This document shows, piece after piece, positions 1-8,610 of a DNA stretch of 19,421 nt. Below the pieces are notes generated by a model, which had not been told where the DNA came from, did no database searches, and saw nothing but the letters and a program-made list of their open reading frames with translations. The DNA comes from Anaeroglomus sp964550565 (lineage in GTDB: Bacteria > Planctomycetota > Phycisphaerae > Sedimentisphaerales > Anaerohalosphaeraceae), in assembly GCA_964550565.1 (NCBI GenBank), contig CAZKAI010000082.1, forward strand, positions 1-19,421, written 5' to 3'. Within the stretch, counting starts at the first letter, position 1; the number at the start of each line of letters is the position of its first letter. The position numbers and the translations under genes are program-made.

Positions 1-129
1 TTTAAAGGAGACAATCTCAAAAATACATGAAGATTATATGGGTGATTTATAAAGCATTTGCAAAGAAATATCTGAATATCAAGAATTCCTCCAAATCAAT
101 CTTCGGAGTATGTTTTAGATTGATAAAAA

Positions 130-975
130 ATGGATATCAAAAGACCCACAAGAAGTAGGAGAAAAATGCTTAGGCGAGGGGTATTGCTTGTATTAATTTG
201 GGTATTAGGTTTTTCGCTGTTGTGGTATATGACAGGGCATAACCATTTTAATGACAGTCTATCTTGTGACAGCTTGACCCTACCTCTACCCTCAAAGACT
301 GAAATTGGATCTTTTGCTGCCAGTTATTTTGATCCCGAATACAATTATCGACCTGAACACGTATTTAGTTTTGAATCTCTAAGAGTGTCCAATCGTTCCT
401 TGGGATTTCTCAGGACAGCCCTGCATAAAACGGTTCATGTTAAGAATCTGAATTATATAATTTATTCCTATATGGATGAATCCAGGGATCTCGGTGGTAA
501 TCTGATTCAAAATCCGGATACCTGCAAGTCTTTGCTGCAAGAAAATGCATTCGTTCTATCTGATCAATTGAGGAGATTTACGGCTTCGTCGTCGGAGGGA
601 TGGGATATCTCTATTCCCGATGTGTCCAAAGCAACTCAAATCGATATCAGTGAATTCTTAGTTCAATGGTATAGAGAGATAGAAGGGGAATTGTCCATCC
701 AGAGCAAACGAGCTGTATTTGTTGCTGAAAAACCAAACGAAATAGTGCTTCTGGGCCATGTCGTACTCAGGACCCAAAATCAGATGTACGAGGCGAATAA
801 GGTAGTTTGGGATATTGAAAAGCAGTATTTTCAGGTGAAAGACCGGGCGGACAGAAAACCATCCGAGCAGGAGCTTTGGCTTGATTATAACTTAAACCGT
901 CTTGAGCAAAAATCATTTGCGGAACAACCCAAAGGAGATTCTTTATGTTTGGTAAATACATCATCCGGGCAATAA
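130..975 (+). CDS. Membrane-anchored protein, possibly LptC/OstA-like
   Basis: This 281-residue protein has a basic N-terminus and one hydrophobic segment at about residues 17-35 (GVLLVLIWVLGFSLLWYM), so it is probably anchored in the inner membrane with the rest in the periplasm. Near the C-terminus (about residues 190-240) the text 'IQSKRAVFV...EIVLLGHVVLRT...YEANKVVWD' resembles the beta strands of LptC/OstA-type lipopolysaccharide transport proteins, where a 'G.V.L....L.A..L.WD' rhythm is common. That match is by eye and weak; the middle is unrecognised. The start is uncertain: 130 is the first ATG after an in-frame stop (124-126) but has no clear Shine-Dalgarno, while the ATG at 166 has AGGAG at 157-161 and keeps the whole membrane segment. 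The 3' end overlaps the next gene by 31 bases, suggesting co-expression. Confidence 0.6.
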   Translation: MDIKRPTRSRRKMLRRGVLLVLIWVLGFSLLWYMTGHNHFNDSLSCDSLTLPLPSKTEIGSFAASYFDPEYNYRPEHVFSFESLRVSNRSLGFLRTALHKTVHVKNLNYIIYSYMDESRDLGGNLIQNPDTCKSLLQENAFVLSDQLRRFTASSSEGWDISIPDVSKATQIDISEFLVQWYREIEGELSIQSKRAVFVAEKPNEIVLLGHVVLRTQNQMYEANKVVWDIEKQYFQVKDRADRKPSEQELWLDYNLNRLEQKSFAEQPKGDSLCLVNTSSGQ

Positions 976-3527
976 TGATAGTCATGATACAGGCTGTATG
1001 GGCGAATGCTCAAACGACGGCACCGTCGTATTTAGAGCCAGGTCGTGAAGCTCTATTTAATGGTACACTATCGGGGATTCGTACCGCAGCACAGCTATTC
1101 GAAGAGGGACTTAATGATTCGGATTGTATGGAGTGCCAAACAAGCCGAGAACTGTTATTCTTTCATGGGATTTCAAGAATTGCCATGTGGGCAGTTCAAG
1201 ACAATGGAGAATCAGTTGATAGTGGGCTTGAACTGGCCAAACAAGTGGGTGTGAAGGTGAGTGGTGACGAGATTCATACAATGACCATTGCTGAGCCGAA
1301 TATTCCTGAGGACCGTTATGGCAGACCTGTTCTGCCTGATAATATTGAAGAACTAATCACTCTAATAGCGGAGTTCCGCAATGAAGAGGCAATTCCGGAA
1401 CTGGCTTATGTGATTGATATTTTGGATCGCATTACTGAAACTTCTGACGATCCCTTCGTTGTGTATTTAACACCCGCTGAAACCCAGGTGTTTCTCGATC
1501 CTGAAATGCCGCCTTACACCTCTAATATTAAAGTGGACTACGGGGATGTCCTTATCTTGAAGGGGGCATTGTCCATGGTTAAAGTGCTTCTGATGATGCA
1601 TTCTGCTTACGACTTGAATGTCTCGAAGGAAGCTATGTTGGTAGAAAAAGCATATGAGGATCTATTCAGCATTCAGAATGATTTACTCTTGCCGCATCCG
1701 GAATTCCTGAAACTATTGCCCACGAATAATGATTCCAGTGATGGAAAGGCTATTCTGGCTGAAGTGCGTCAGAATATGGTCATGGGCCTTGAGTCCTATC
1801 TTGATGCACTGGATTATCTGTTGGAAGAATGTCAGTCCGCAGAGGATGGTGAACTGGACCATGAATTATTTGCTATTGAGCAGGCCGATATTTACCTGGC
1901 TGAACAAATGAAGGGGAAAATCAATGGCCTGCTTGACTCATTGATGACAGATACTCCCTATACTATAGATGGAGAAACCTACAAGAATTATGATTTAACC
2001 AATGGCCAGGGAGCATCCTTAGTCCTTGATGTGACAATAGAATCGCTTGGTTTCTTTAAAGATGGCTTTATTTCACTTTCGCAAAATGATAGCCAGCTAT
2101 GGTTTGGAAATGATGAAGAAATTGAATTTGAACTGGTTGATAATCGACTCTATGGTTATTTTGATGGTTTTGTCAATGGTTATGACTATAGTGGCGGTTA
2201 CTGGAGCTGGATTGGAGGCCACTGCAAAGGCTATTTTTATGGTCTTCTGAATGAGGATCACAGCGCTATTTCAGAGGCATCATTTGAATATTGGGGCGAT
2301 ATGGAAGGACGCATTGAGAACCTGACAGGCCAGATTGAGTGGCAGGATTCTGAGACCCCTTTTATTGTTAACCTGAATCCGGTACTCGGTGGGACCGAAG
2401 ATTATCCTGACCCCATCAGTCCGCGGGATTTGTTTTGTGAATTTAGCGACTGGAACAAACCCGTACCGGGAACGATGGCTCAGGGACTTGGCGGGGATCC
2501 CACTTTGGGGGGTATCTTGTCGGAAACCACTGACCGGGACTGGCAGCAATGGGTCGATCCCCAGCCATGCGGGAGATTGTCCTATCCTGTGCTTGATGTG
2601 GGGCAAGTAAGCGATGACTGGCCGACAAATTGGCTTGATACGCAGGTGGTATTTACCGATAGTTTGGATGATATCGAAGAGTGGATGATAGATACCCATG
2701 GGCTGGATATTCATAAAGTCTATTTGGGAATGCATGAGGGCGCTCTTTTTGGTTGTATTCAGACCAAGGATTCACCCGCTGCTGATGGAAACTATCTTTA
2801 TCAACTATCCTTAAGCCCAAGTCCAAAATCCAATGAAATCATGGGTGCATTGAAAATAGATATCACGATTAAAGGTGGGATTGCTGACGGAGTTTGTTTT
2901 TTATATGAAAATATAGGTGGATATTCACAGTGGAACTATGGTAACAACATTTCTGTTCTGGCTGAAAACAATACGATCATGTTCAAAATACCCCTGGGTG
3001 ATCTGCCTTGTAATATTTCCGGCCGATATCTGTCTATTGACTCATTATGGGGATACTCGGATTGGTGGCTGGATGAAGCTGATCTGAATCACACCCACAT
3101 TCAGGTTGGACAAACCGGATCAATAACCGGACAAGTGAAATTTTCCGGCTATCGTGGCGGTCCTGTCTTTGTGCGGGCATTTACGGATTTGGCTGAACCG
3201 GAAGAGAGTCTTGTTGCTTATACGGTACTGGATAAACCCGGCTCATTTACTCTGGATAACATCGGCTTGGGATTAAATATTTATATCGAAGGATTTTGTC
3301 CTTTATTCGGTTCATATCATGCGCTTGATATGGATGCACTGAAGGTATCAACTATTGAAGGGGTATTGATGCAGAGTCAGGCAGTTGACGGGATTATTTT
3401 GAACATAATGGTTCCACGACTACTCTCAAATGATCAAGGGGAGAATGGCGAATTATTTGCACCCTATAATGTCAATGATTATTATGCCTTTGATGCGATT
3501 GCCGGAGCTGCTTATACACTCGAACTG
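945..3527 (+). CDS. Large secreted multidomain protein, 3' end lost in assembly gap
   Basis: At least 861 residues, cut by the run of N. The start is firm: AAAGGAG at 931-937 lies 7 bases before the ATG. Residues 1-23 form a signal peptide (hydrophobic core, likely cleavage after ANA), so the product is exported. Residues about 30-340 are mostly helical and acidic and not recognised. Residues about 360-460 are rich in aromatic and Gly residues and look beta-stranded. Around residues 725-790 'GSITGQVKFSG...GSFTLDNIGLG' resembles a carboxypeptidase regulatory-like beta sandwich. The last 20 or so residues before the gap (NVNDYYAFDAIAGAAYTLEL) match the opening of a bacterial pre-peptidase C-terminal (PPC) domain. 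It may continue beyond the gap into the repeat-bearing fragment at 3628-4215. No catalytic motif was seen, so a surface or binding role is only inferred. Confidence 0.8.
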
Positions 3528-3627
3528 NNNNNNNNNNNNNNNNNNNNNNNNNNNNNNNNNNNNNNNNNNNNNNNNNNNNNNNNNNNNNNNNNNNNNNNNN
3601 NNNNNNNNNNNNNNNNNNNNNNNNNNN
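3528..3627. other. Assembly gap (100 N)
   Basis: Exactly 100 N, the conventional placeholder for a scaffold gap of unknown length. The coding frames on the two sides differ (5' side starts codons at position 0 mod 3, 3' side at 1 mod 3), but this says nothing about a real frameshift because the gap length is arbitrary. The gap abuts a tandem 147-bp repeat array, the likely cause of the break. Confidence 0.95.
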
Positions 3628-4215
3628 GACTTTAATGGTGATGGCATGTCCGACATCCTATGGAGAAATGTGACTACAGGGGTCTATTCGGGTACCTTGA
3701 TGAATGGTCTGATCTTAGGACAAACCAAGAGTTTTGGAGGCAGCAGTACAACTCTGCAAATCGTGGATACAGCCGATTTCAATGCGGACGGCAAGTCGGA
3801 CCTCGTATGGCGGAATGTCAACACCGGTTCCTATCTGGCGACGCAGATGGATGGCCTGACCATGGTCCAGAACAAGAGCCTCGGGGGCAGCAATACCACG
3901 TTACAGATAACAGATTTTGCCGATTTCAATGGTGATGGCATGTCCGACATTATATGGAGGAATATTAACACAGGTGCTTATTCGGGTACGCTAATGAATG
4001 GCTTTAACTTAGGGCAAACTAAGAGTTTGGGTGGCAGCAGTACAACTCTGGAAATTGTAGATATAACGGATTTCAATGCCGATGGCATGTCTGATATTGT
4101 ATGGCGGAATGTTAATACGGGTGCTTATTCCGGTACATTAATGAATGGTTTGACATTAATGCAGACTAACGATCTTGGCGGCAGCAGTACCACGATGCAG
4201 ATTGTCATACCATGA
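3628..4215 (+). CDS. C-terminal fragment with four FG-GAP/VCBS-type repeats
   Basis: This 195-residue fragment is open from the edge of the gap to TGA at 4213-4215. It consists wholly of four 49-residue repeats, each opening with DFN(G/A)DG(M/K)SD and continuing with (I/L/V)WRN, then a 'TGxY' and 'GG S/N TT' segment. The DxNxDGxxD loops are the calcium-binding type seen in FG-GAP/VCBS beta-propeller blades of secreted proteins. It is most simply the C-terminus of the secreted protein that enters the gap at 3527, because PPC domains and FG-GAP repeats often occur together in extracellular proteins, but the gap prevents proof. The true number of repeats is unknown. The protein ends only a few residues after the last repeat, with no visible sorting tag or anchor. 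Confidence 0.85.
   Translation, partial: DFNGDGMSDILWRNVTTGVYSGTLMNGLILGQTKSFGGSSTTLQIVDTADFNADGKSDLVWRNVNTGSYLATQMDGLTMVQNKSLGGSNTTLQITDFADFNGDGMSDIIWRNINTGAYSGTLMNGFNLGQTKSLGGSSTTLEIVDITDFNADGMSDIVWRNVNTGAYSGTLMNGLTLMQTNDLGGSSTTMQIVIP
3628..4215 (+). repeat. Four tandem 147-bp coding repeats
   Basis: Units begin at 3628, 3775, 3922 and 4069, each exactly 147 bases, and the last ends at the stop codon. Units 1, 3 and 4 share most of their bases (for example the 'ggtgatggcatgtccgaca' run in units 1 and 3), while unit 2 is more divergent, as if recently homogenised unevenly. More units may be hidden in the gap. Confidence 0.9.
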
Positions 4216-4365
4216 TATCTGTCAGAAGTATAGTCTTTCACTTATCAGACAGTAGGAATCTGGTTTAATGATATAACAATAAACAGTGCAGGAGGTTAAA
4301 ATCTGAAGATGACGTCGGAATTCGAGTACTGTTGTTGTGCCCAGCTCATTGGAAGGGAGTCGTGT

Positions 4366-4626
4366 ATGAAAAGGACATTCGTACAGCGGATCTTAATTGC
4401 GGCAATAGGAACTATATCCTTACTCTCTCCCTGCTTAAAGGTTCAAGAAGAAAGATTTGCACTGACAACAATACAAGCGATGAATTGCCAGACTACTAAA
4501 TCACCTGATGAATCAGGCTGTTCCATTGGTGAATCGGTCACCCTGTTGATGTTACCCAAAACTACAACCAGACTACAACCAAAAGATACGATAAATACGA
4601 TAGATGCGATATTTACCACGTGCTAA
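4366..4626 (+). CDS. Short putative secreted protein, perhaps a frameshifted remnant
   Basis: An 86-residue frame starting at the ATG at 4366, preceded by GGGAG at 4355-4359 (6-base spacing). Residues 1-22 (basic start, then ILIAAIGTISLL) look like a signal peptide. The rest matches no family I know. The frame is also open upstream to an ATG at 4309 with AGGAGGT at 4290-4296, but the signal peptide favours 4366. From about 4549 another frame is open to the TAA at 4727-4729 and reads plausibly (VDVTQNYNQTTTKRYDKYD...), so one frameshift may have cut a longer secreted protein. It may equally be chance in gene-poor DNA. Confidence 0.35.
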   Translation: MKRTFVQRILIAAIGTISLLSPCLKVQEERFALTTIQAMNCQTTKSPDESGCSIGESVTLLMLPKTTTRLQPKDTINTIDAIFTTC

Positions 4627-4638
4627 GTGCTGAAATTG

Positions 4639-4661
4639 CCTATTATTTGCGAAATAATGGG
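4639..4661. terminator. Hairpin, possible transcription terminator
   Basis: A 10-pair stem (one G-T pair) around a GCG loop: CCTATTATTT against AAATAATGGG. It is followed by a T-rich stretch (attttcttggggttttt). It lies 13 bases after the small frame ends, so it could end that transcript. The stem is AT-rich and the T run is interrupted, and the hairpin also falls inside the alternative frame noted for 4549-4729, so this is tentative. Confidence 0.35.
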
Positions 4662-4728
4662 ATTTTCTTGGGGTTTTTCAAGACCGTCACCTTCAGCCGC
4701 TCGGTCACTCCTCCAAGTTCTTTATTTT

Positions 4729-4797
4729 AAACAGGTTATGTAATATAAGCAACTTGGCTAAAACTGAAACTACAACCCAAATGAAGTTAACCTGTTT
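4729..4797. repeat. 10-bp inverted repeat pair
   Basis: AAACAGGTTA at 4729-4738 is the exact reverse complement of TAACCTGTTT at 4788-4797, with 49 bases between. The inner segment shows no coding signal. It could be the ends of a very small non-autonomous element, a long-loop hairpin, or chance. I see no obvious target-site duplication. Confidence 0.4.
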
Positions 4798-5609
4798 CTT
4801 ACACGCTTGATAATGCTTCATTTCAACTTGGATATTTGCAGGACTATTATGTCAGTATTAAAGAGCAAAACGAAAAAAGCCGGAAGCGACGTTCCGACAA
4901 ATTCCCCCTAAATTTACACCCGAAAGGTCCATTTTGCAAGAAAATTAAGGGACGCTGTATTGCCGATTTATTCAAACTACCAGGCGATGAAGCCCGAGAT
5001 TCAGGTGAAAGGCTCCAATGTTGCTACTCAGTGTTCGTACCTGCTGGCCGGTCCTTTCGTTTCCTTCAGATCCCAAAATTCTGCTCAACGGCCATGCAAT
5101 CCGACACAATCTCCAGAATTGCAACATCCGAGGCCGTCAAATCCGTGCCCAGAAAGCCCCTTGATACAATCCCTGCTTTCCCGCACCAGATGCATTTGAA
5201 CATGAAATCCCGCGGATTGATACAGGTTTTAAACACCTGGACTTTTTTGGGTACCTTGTTATCGCCGATTTAATAGCGTTTAATATCTGTATATCCCATT
5301 TTGGTTGAACCTGAATCTGCTGGGCCTTATTCTTTTATACATAAAACCGAGATGACAATAAATTGTAGTGGATAAAACACGTCTTGATAATCTGAATACT
5401 ATTGCTTTTTCGACTTTTTTGTTTACAATAACCATGCTATGTTTTTTTGGCATCAATGCGATTGTTAAGTAGTGGAATATTAACATGAATATCTGTGGAA
5501 GCAGGCAGATTGGCAGAATAATTTAATTAATTTTAAGGCCGACAAATCCTATATTTTTTTGAGACAAAGCAGCTTGCTTTTGATGTGAACGAATAAAAAA
5601 GCCATTTTG

Positions 5610-5625
5610 AAGGAGTTAAGTTATT
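5610..5625 (+). promoter_or_regulatory. Ribosome binding site with apparent ATT start codon of mqnA
   Basis: AAGGAG at 5610-5615 lies 7 bases before ATT at 5623-5625. An in-frame TAA at 5617-5619 excludes any upstream start. Only GTT (5620), ATT (5623) or codons further in can initiate. ATT gives the expected MqnA N-terminus (MKFAIYPYLNAS), whereas the first conventional start (TTG 5647) removes the first beta strand. Confidence 0.65.
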
Positions 5626-6360
5626 AAATTTGCAATTTACCCTTACTTGAATGCTTCAGTATTGGTACATTATCTAACTGAAGTATATCATGATGCAGAA
5701 ATACTAATTGGTCATCCCAGTCAGTCTTATGCCTATTTGAATCAAGATAAAGTCGATGCAGCCATTTTGCCCATTGTTGATTATTTTCATACAAAGGGCC
5801 TTCAGACAGTAAACAATCTTGGTATTTGTTCACGGGGGGCGGTCAAAAGTGTTTTGTTATCCTGTCGGAAAACACTTGATACAATTCAATCCGTCCGGCT
5901 GGATCCTGCATCTAAAACATCGAATATTCTGGCTCAGATCCTCCTGAATCAGCATTTCAAACTTCAGCAATCAATTCGATATGGTTTAGACATTGAACAT
6001 CCTGACGCCGAAGTAATTATTGCTGACCGCGCACTTCATTCACGAATTCATGGTCAGTGTTACGATATGGCTGAGGAGTGGTATAAAATGACGGGATTTG
6101 GTTTTGTTTTTGCTGTTTGGGCTTGCAGAAAAGATCATCCTCAAAAAGATATAATTGCTGAAATTTTACAAAAAAGCAAGGTGATGGGACAAGCAAATAT
6201 ATCGTTTCTATCCAAAATCTATGCAAAAAAGCTGGAATTAACAGTAGATTTTTGTGAACAATACCTCACAAAATGGATTAGATATGAAATTGGTTCCTCG
6301 GAAACAGAGGGGATGAAATTATTCCAAAAATTATATTGTAGGATGTCCCCTGAGCTATAA
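5623..6360 (+). CDS. mqnA: MqnA, chorismate dehydratase (futalosine menaquinone pathway)
   Basis: MqnA removes water from chorismate to give 3-[(1-carboxyvinyl)oxy]benzoate, the first committed step of futalosine-dependent menaquinone synthesis, in the cytoplasm. The 245-residue product has family hallmarks: the N-terminal 'YLNA' strand; 'VDAAILPIVDYFHTKGLQ' (the family's 'xDVALIPSxEY' region); 'LGICSRGAVKSVLLS'; 'RLDPASKTSN' (the family's 'LDxSSRTS'); 'VIIADRAL'; and 'DMAEEWYKMTGFGFVFAVWA', a strong MqnA signature. Length is slightly below the usual 270-290. The start is inferred as ATT at 5623. The next gene encodes MqnE-MqnC, which confirms the pathway, and lies 57 bases away, so it may be the first gene of the operon. 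Confidence 0.9.
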   Translation: MKFAIYPYLNASVLVHYLTEVYHDAEILIGHPSQSYAYLNQDKVDAAILPIVDYFHTKGLQTVNNLGICSRGAVKSVLLSCRKTLDTIQSVRLDPASKTSNILAQILLNQHFKLQQSIRYGLDIEHPDAEVIIADRALHSRIHGQCYDMAEEWYKMTGFGFVFAVWACRKDHPQKDIIAEILQKSKVMGQANISFLSKIYAKKLELTVDFCEQYLTKWIRYEIGSSETEGMKLFQKLYCRMSPEL

Positions 6361-6417
6361 TATTAGGTTTGTTTATTGCTGATAAAACAATAGATTGCTA
6401 GGAAGAAACGATTTGAT

Positions 6418-8610
6418 ATGGATGTAGAAGTTCATCAGAGAATTTCAGCCAGTGAAGCTCTGAGGTTATTGAAAAATGCAGATACTACGGAGCTGATGAG
6501 CAGGGCTCATCAGGTTCGCTCCCTGCTAAACGGACAGCGTATTTATTTTGTTCACAGTCTCAATATTAATCAAACCAATATTTGTGAAAACAAGTGCAAT
6601 TTGTGTGCTTTTTGGAAAGAGGCTGATTCCAAAGAAGGTTACATTCTTTCTCTGGATGAAATTCATCGGCGATTAGAACAGGCAAGTCAGTGGCAGTTAA
6701 CGGATCTGCATGTTGTCGGGGGGCTGACACATAAGCTCGATCTGAACTATTACAGGATGTTGTTCAGAATGGCTAAGCAGCTTTTGCCGTCTGTTATCAT
6801 TCAGGGTTTGACGGCTGTAGAAATCGAGTGGCTCAGTCGTTTAGAGGGGATCCGGATTAGTCAGGTGTTAACGGTTCTGAAAGAAGCGGGTTTGGATGCC
6901 ATCCCGGGCGGCGGTGCTGAAATATTCAATCCGGTAATCCGTGATAAAATCTGTCCGAATAAAATCTCGGCGGACCAGTGGCTCAATGTTCATCGACAGG
7001 CCCATCAGCTTGGGATTGCCACGAATGCGACCATGTTGTTTGGACATATTGAAACACCCGAGGATGTTATCGATCATTTGGAACGATTGAGGGATTTGCA
7101 GGATCAGACAGGAGGATTTAAAGCCTTTTGTCCGCTGCCTTTCCATTCTCATGGTACTCGACTTGCAATAGATCCTGGGGCAGGGGGGAATACGATTACG
7201 CGGGTGGTCGCTCTGGCCAGAATCTTTCTGGACAATTTCCCTCATATTCGCGTGCTGGCCAACTATATGCAGCGTAAACTGCTGCAGACGATGATGTATT
7301 CAGGGGCCGACGATATTGGAGGGACCAGCCTGGACGAACAGATTGCCAAAGCCGCGGGAGCTGGGGACGCGTCTAAGTTTGGCAGTCCGGGTGAAATTGC
7401 AGCCTTTGTTGAAAATATTGGATTTGAGCCTATTCTTTGCAACAGTATTTATCATACAGCCAAGGGACCGATTCATAGTCCATCTATTGTCAGCAATATT
7501 CCTGATGATGCATGCATAACATTGGAAAAAGTACGATCCGGAAAGCGATTGACCCAATCGGAGGCAATTCTGCTGTCTGATACAATCCCGTTTCAGCAGC
7601 TTGGGCAAGTTGCCAACCATCTGAGGCATAAGCGTGTACCCGGCGGAATGTGCACCTTCATTATTGATCGCAATATTACATTCACCAATGTCTGTACGGT
7701 TGGATGCAAATTCTGTGCATTTCATGTTCATCCGGGAAGCAAACGAGCATTTATCCTGCCTGTCGAGGAGGTTGTGCGTCGTGTTGTGGAAGCGGCGCAC
7801 TTAGGTGCTACTCAGATTATGCTCCAGGGCGGTCTGAATCCCGCTCTGGATTTGGCATATTATGAAAATATGCTCCGGCGGATTAAAGAGCGTGTCTCGG
7901 GAATCTGGCTGCATTCCCTGTCTCCAGCCGAAATCTACTGGCTGGCGAACCAGGCTGAAATATCGATTGAACATGCATTAAAACGTCTTCGGGATGCGGG
8001 ATTGGATTCGCTGCCCGGCGGCGGCGCAGAGATTCTGGTGGATGAAGTGCGTCAGCGGGTTAGCCCGGACAAGATTACAGCTGAACAATGGTTTGAAGTG
8101 ATTGAAACTGCACAGCGGCTTGGCATGGGAACCACGGCAACCATGGTTTATGGCTTGGGTGAATCGACTGCCCAGCGTGTGGAACATCTTATGCGGATTC
8201 GTGACCTCCAGGATCGGACGGGTGGTTTCAGGGCATTTATCCCGTGGAGTTTTCAGTCGAATCGCACGCAGTTGTCTTATTCAGCTCAAACCGGCGTAGA
8301 TTACCTTCGGATGGTCGCATTATCACGACTGGTGCTGGATAATGTGGAGCATGTCCAGGCCGGCTGGGTGACGGAAGGGCCGGATATGGTGGAATTAGCG
8401 CTGCAGTTTGGTGCGGATGATTTCGGCGGCGTGCTCATGGAGGAAAGTGTCGTCCAGGCAACGGGAGTGGATTTTGGCATGTCGGTTGAAAAAATGCTTG
8501 CCTGCATCCGAAGAGCTGGTTTGACACCGGCAGTACGAAATACACAATATCAATTGCTGAAACTGTATCATTCAGAGGATTTTCCGAATACTCGAGAGGA
8601 GTCTGCTTGA
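6418..8610 (+). CDS. mqnE/mqnC: MqnE-MqnC fusion: aminofutalosine synthase plus dehypoxanthine futalosine cyclase
   Basis: A 730-residue protein with two complete radical SAM enzymes. Residues 1-365 are MqnE-like: CX3CX2C at Cys56, Cys60, Cys63, then 'HVVGGL', 'GLTAVEI', 'PGGGAEIFNPVIRDKICPNKIS' and 'NATMLFGHIETPED'. This half would join the MqnA product to adenosine, giving 6-amino-6-deoxyfutalosine. Residues about 375-730 are MqnC-like: 'VPGGMCTFIIDRNITFTNVC', CX3CX2C at Cys426, Cys430, Cys433, 'LQGGLNPALD', 'LPGGGAEILVDEVRQRVSPDK' and 'TTATMVYGLGES'. This half would cyclise dehypoxanthine futalosine to the dihydroxynaphthoate precursor. The organisation resembles the CofG-CofH fusion FbiC, but motifs and the adjacent mqnA favour menaquinone. 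The hydrolase acting between the two steps (MqnB type) is not in this window. The start is ATG with AGGAAG at 6400-6405; the stop overlaps the next start (TTGA). Confidence 0.9.
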   Translation: MDVEVHQRISASEALRLLKNADTTELMSRAHQVRSLLNGQRIYFVHSLNINQTNICENKCNLCAFWKEADSKEGYILSLDEIHRRLEQASQWQLTDLHVVGGLTHKLDLNYYRMLFRMAKQLLPSVIIQGLTAVEIEWLSRLEGIRISQVLTVLKEAGLDAIPGGGAEIFNPVIRDKICPNKISADQWLNVHRQAHQLGIATNATMLFGHIETPEDVIDHLERLRDLQDQTGGFKAFCPLPFHSHGTRLAIDPGAGGNTITRVVALARIFLDNFPHIRVLANYMQRKLLQTMMYSGADDIGGTSLDEQIAKAAGAGDASKFGSPGEIAAFVENIGFEPILCNSIYHTAKGPIHSPSIVSNIPDDACITLEKVRSGKRLTQSEAILLSDTIPFQQLGQVANHLRHKRVPGGMCTFIIDRNITFTNVCTVGCKFCAFHVHPGSKRAFILPVEEVVRRVVEAAHLGATQIMLQGGLNPALDLAYYENMLRRIKERVSGIWLHSLSPAEIYWLANQAEISIEHALKRLRDAGLDSLPGGGAEILVDEVRQRVSPDKITAEQWFEVIETAQRLGMGTTATMVYGLGESTAQRVEHLMRIRDLQDRTGGFRAFIPWSFQSNRTQLSYSAQTGVDYLRMVALSRLVLDNVEHVQAGWVTEGPDMVELALQFGADDFGGVLMEESVVQATGVDFGMSVEKMLACIRRAGLTPAVRNTQYQLLKLYHSEDFPNTREESA

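Larger units (their letters stand above)
4627..5609. other. Gene-poor stretch, no supported gene
   Basis: About one kilobase between the small secreted frame and mqnA. It holds the hairpin at 4639-4661, a 10-bp inverted repeat (4729-4738 and 4788-4797) and several open frames on both strands that match nothing I recognise. A + frame at 4836-5273 (TTG start) and an open - frame at 5066-5269 occupy the same DNA. Neither has a good ribosome site, so I do not annotate them as genes. The promoter of the downstream operon should lie near its right end, but I see no convincing -35/-10 pair. Confidence 0.5.

Noticed and set aside
4836..5273. 145-codon + strand frame as a gene
   Set aside because: TTG start without ribosome site, composition unlike the clear genes here, no recognisable motif, and a competing open frame on the other strand.
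5527..5555. Promoter TTAATT-17-TATATT upstream of mqnA
   Set aside because: Poor -35 match in very AT-rich DNA where such pairs occur by chance.
5647..6360. mqnA starting at TTG 5647
   Set aside because: It lacks a ribosome site at proper distance and loses the conserved first strand; ATT 5623 with AAGGAG fits better.
7300..7800. 166-codon - strand frame inside the mqnE/mqnC gene
   Set aside because: Lies wholly opposite a strongly conserved radical SAM gene; a shadow frame.
6418..8610. FbiC-type FO synthase (CofG-CofH fusion, F420 synthesis)
   Set aside because: Same two-domain radical SAM plan, but GGGAEIF...ICP.KIS and GGGAEIL...SP.KIT motifs, the MqnC-type linker and the adjacent mqnA fit MqnE and MqnC better.
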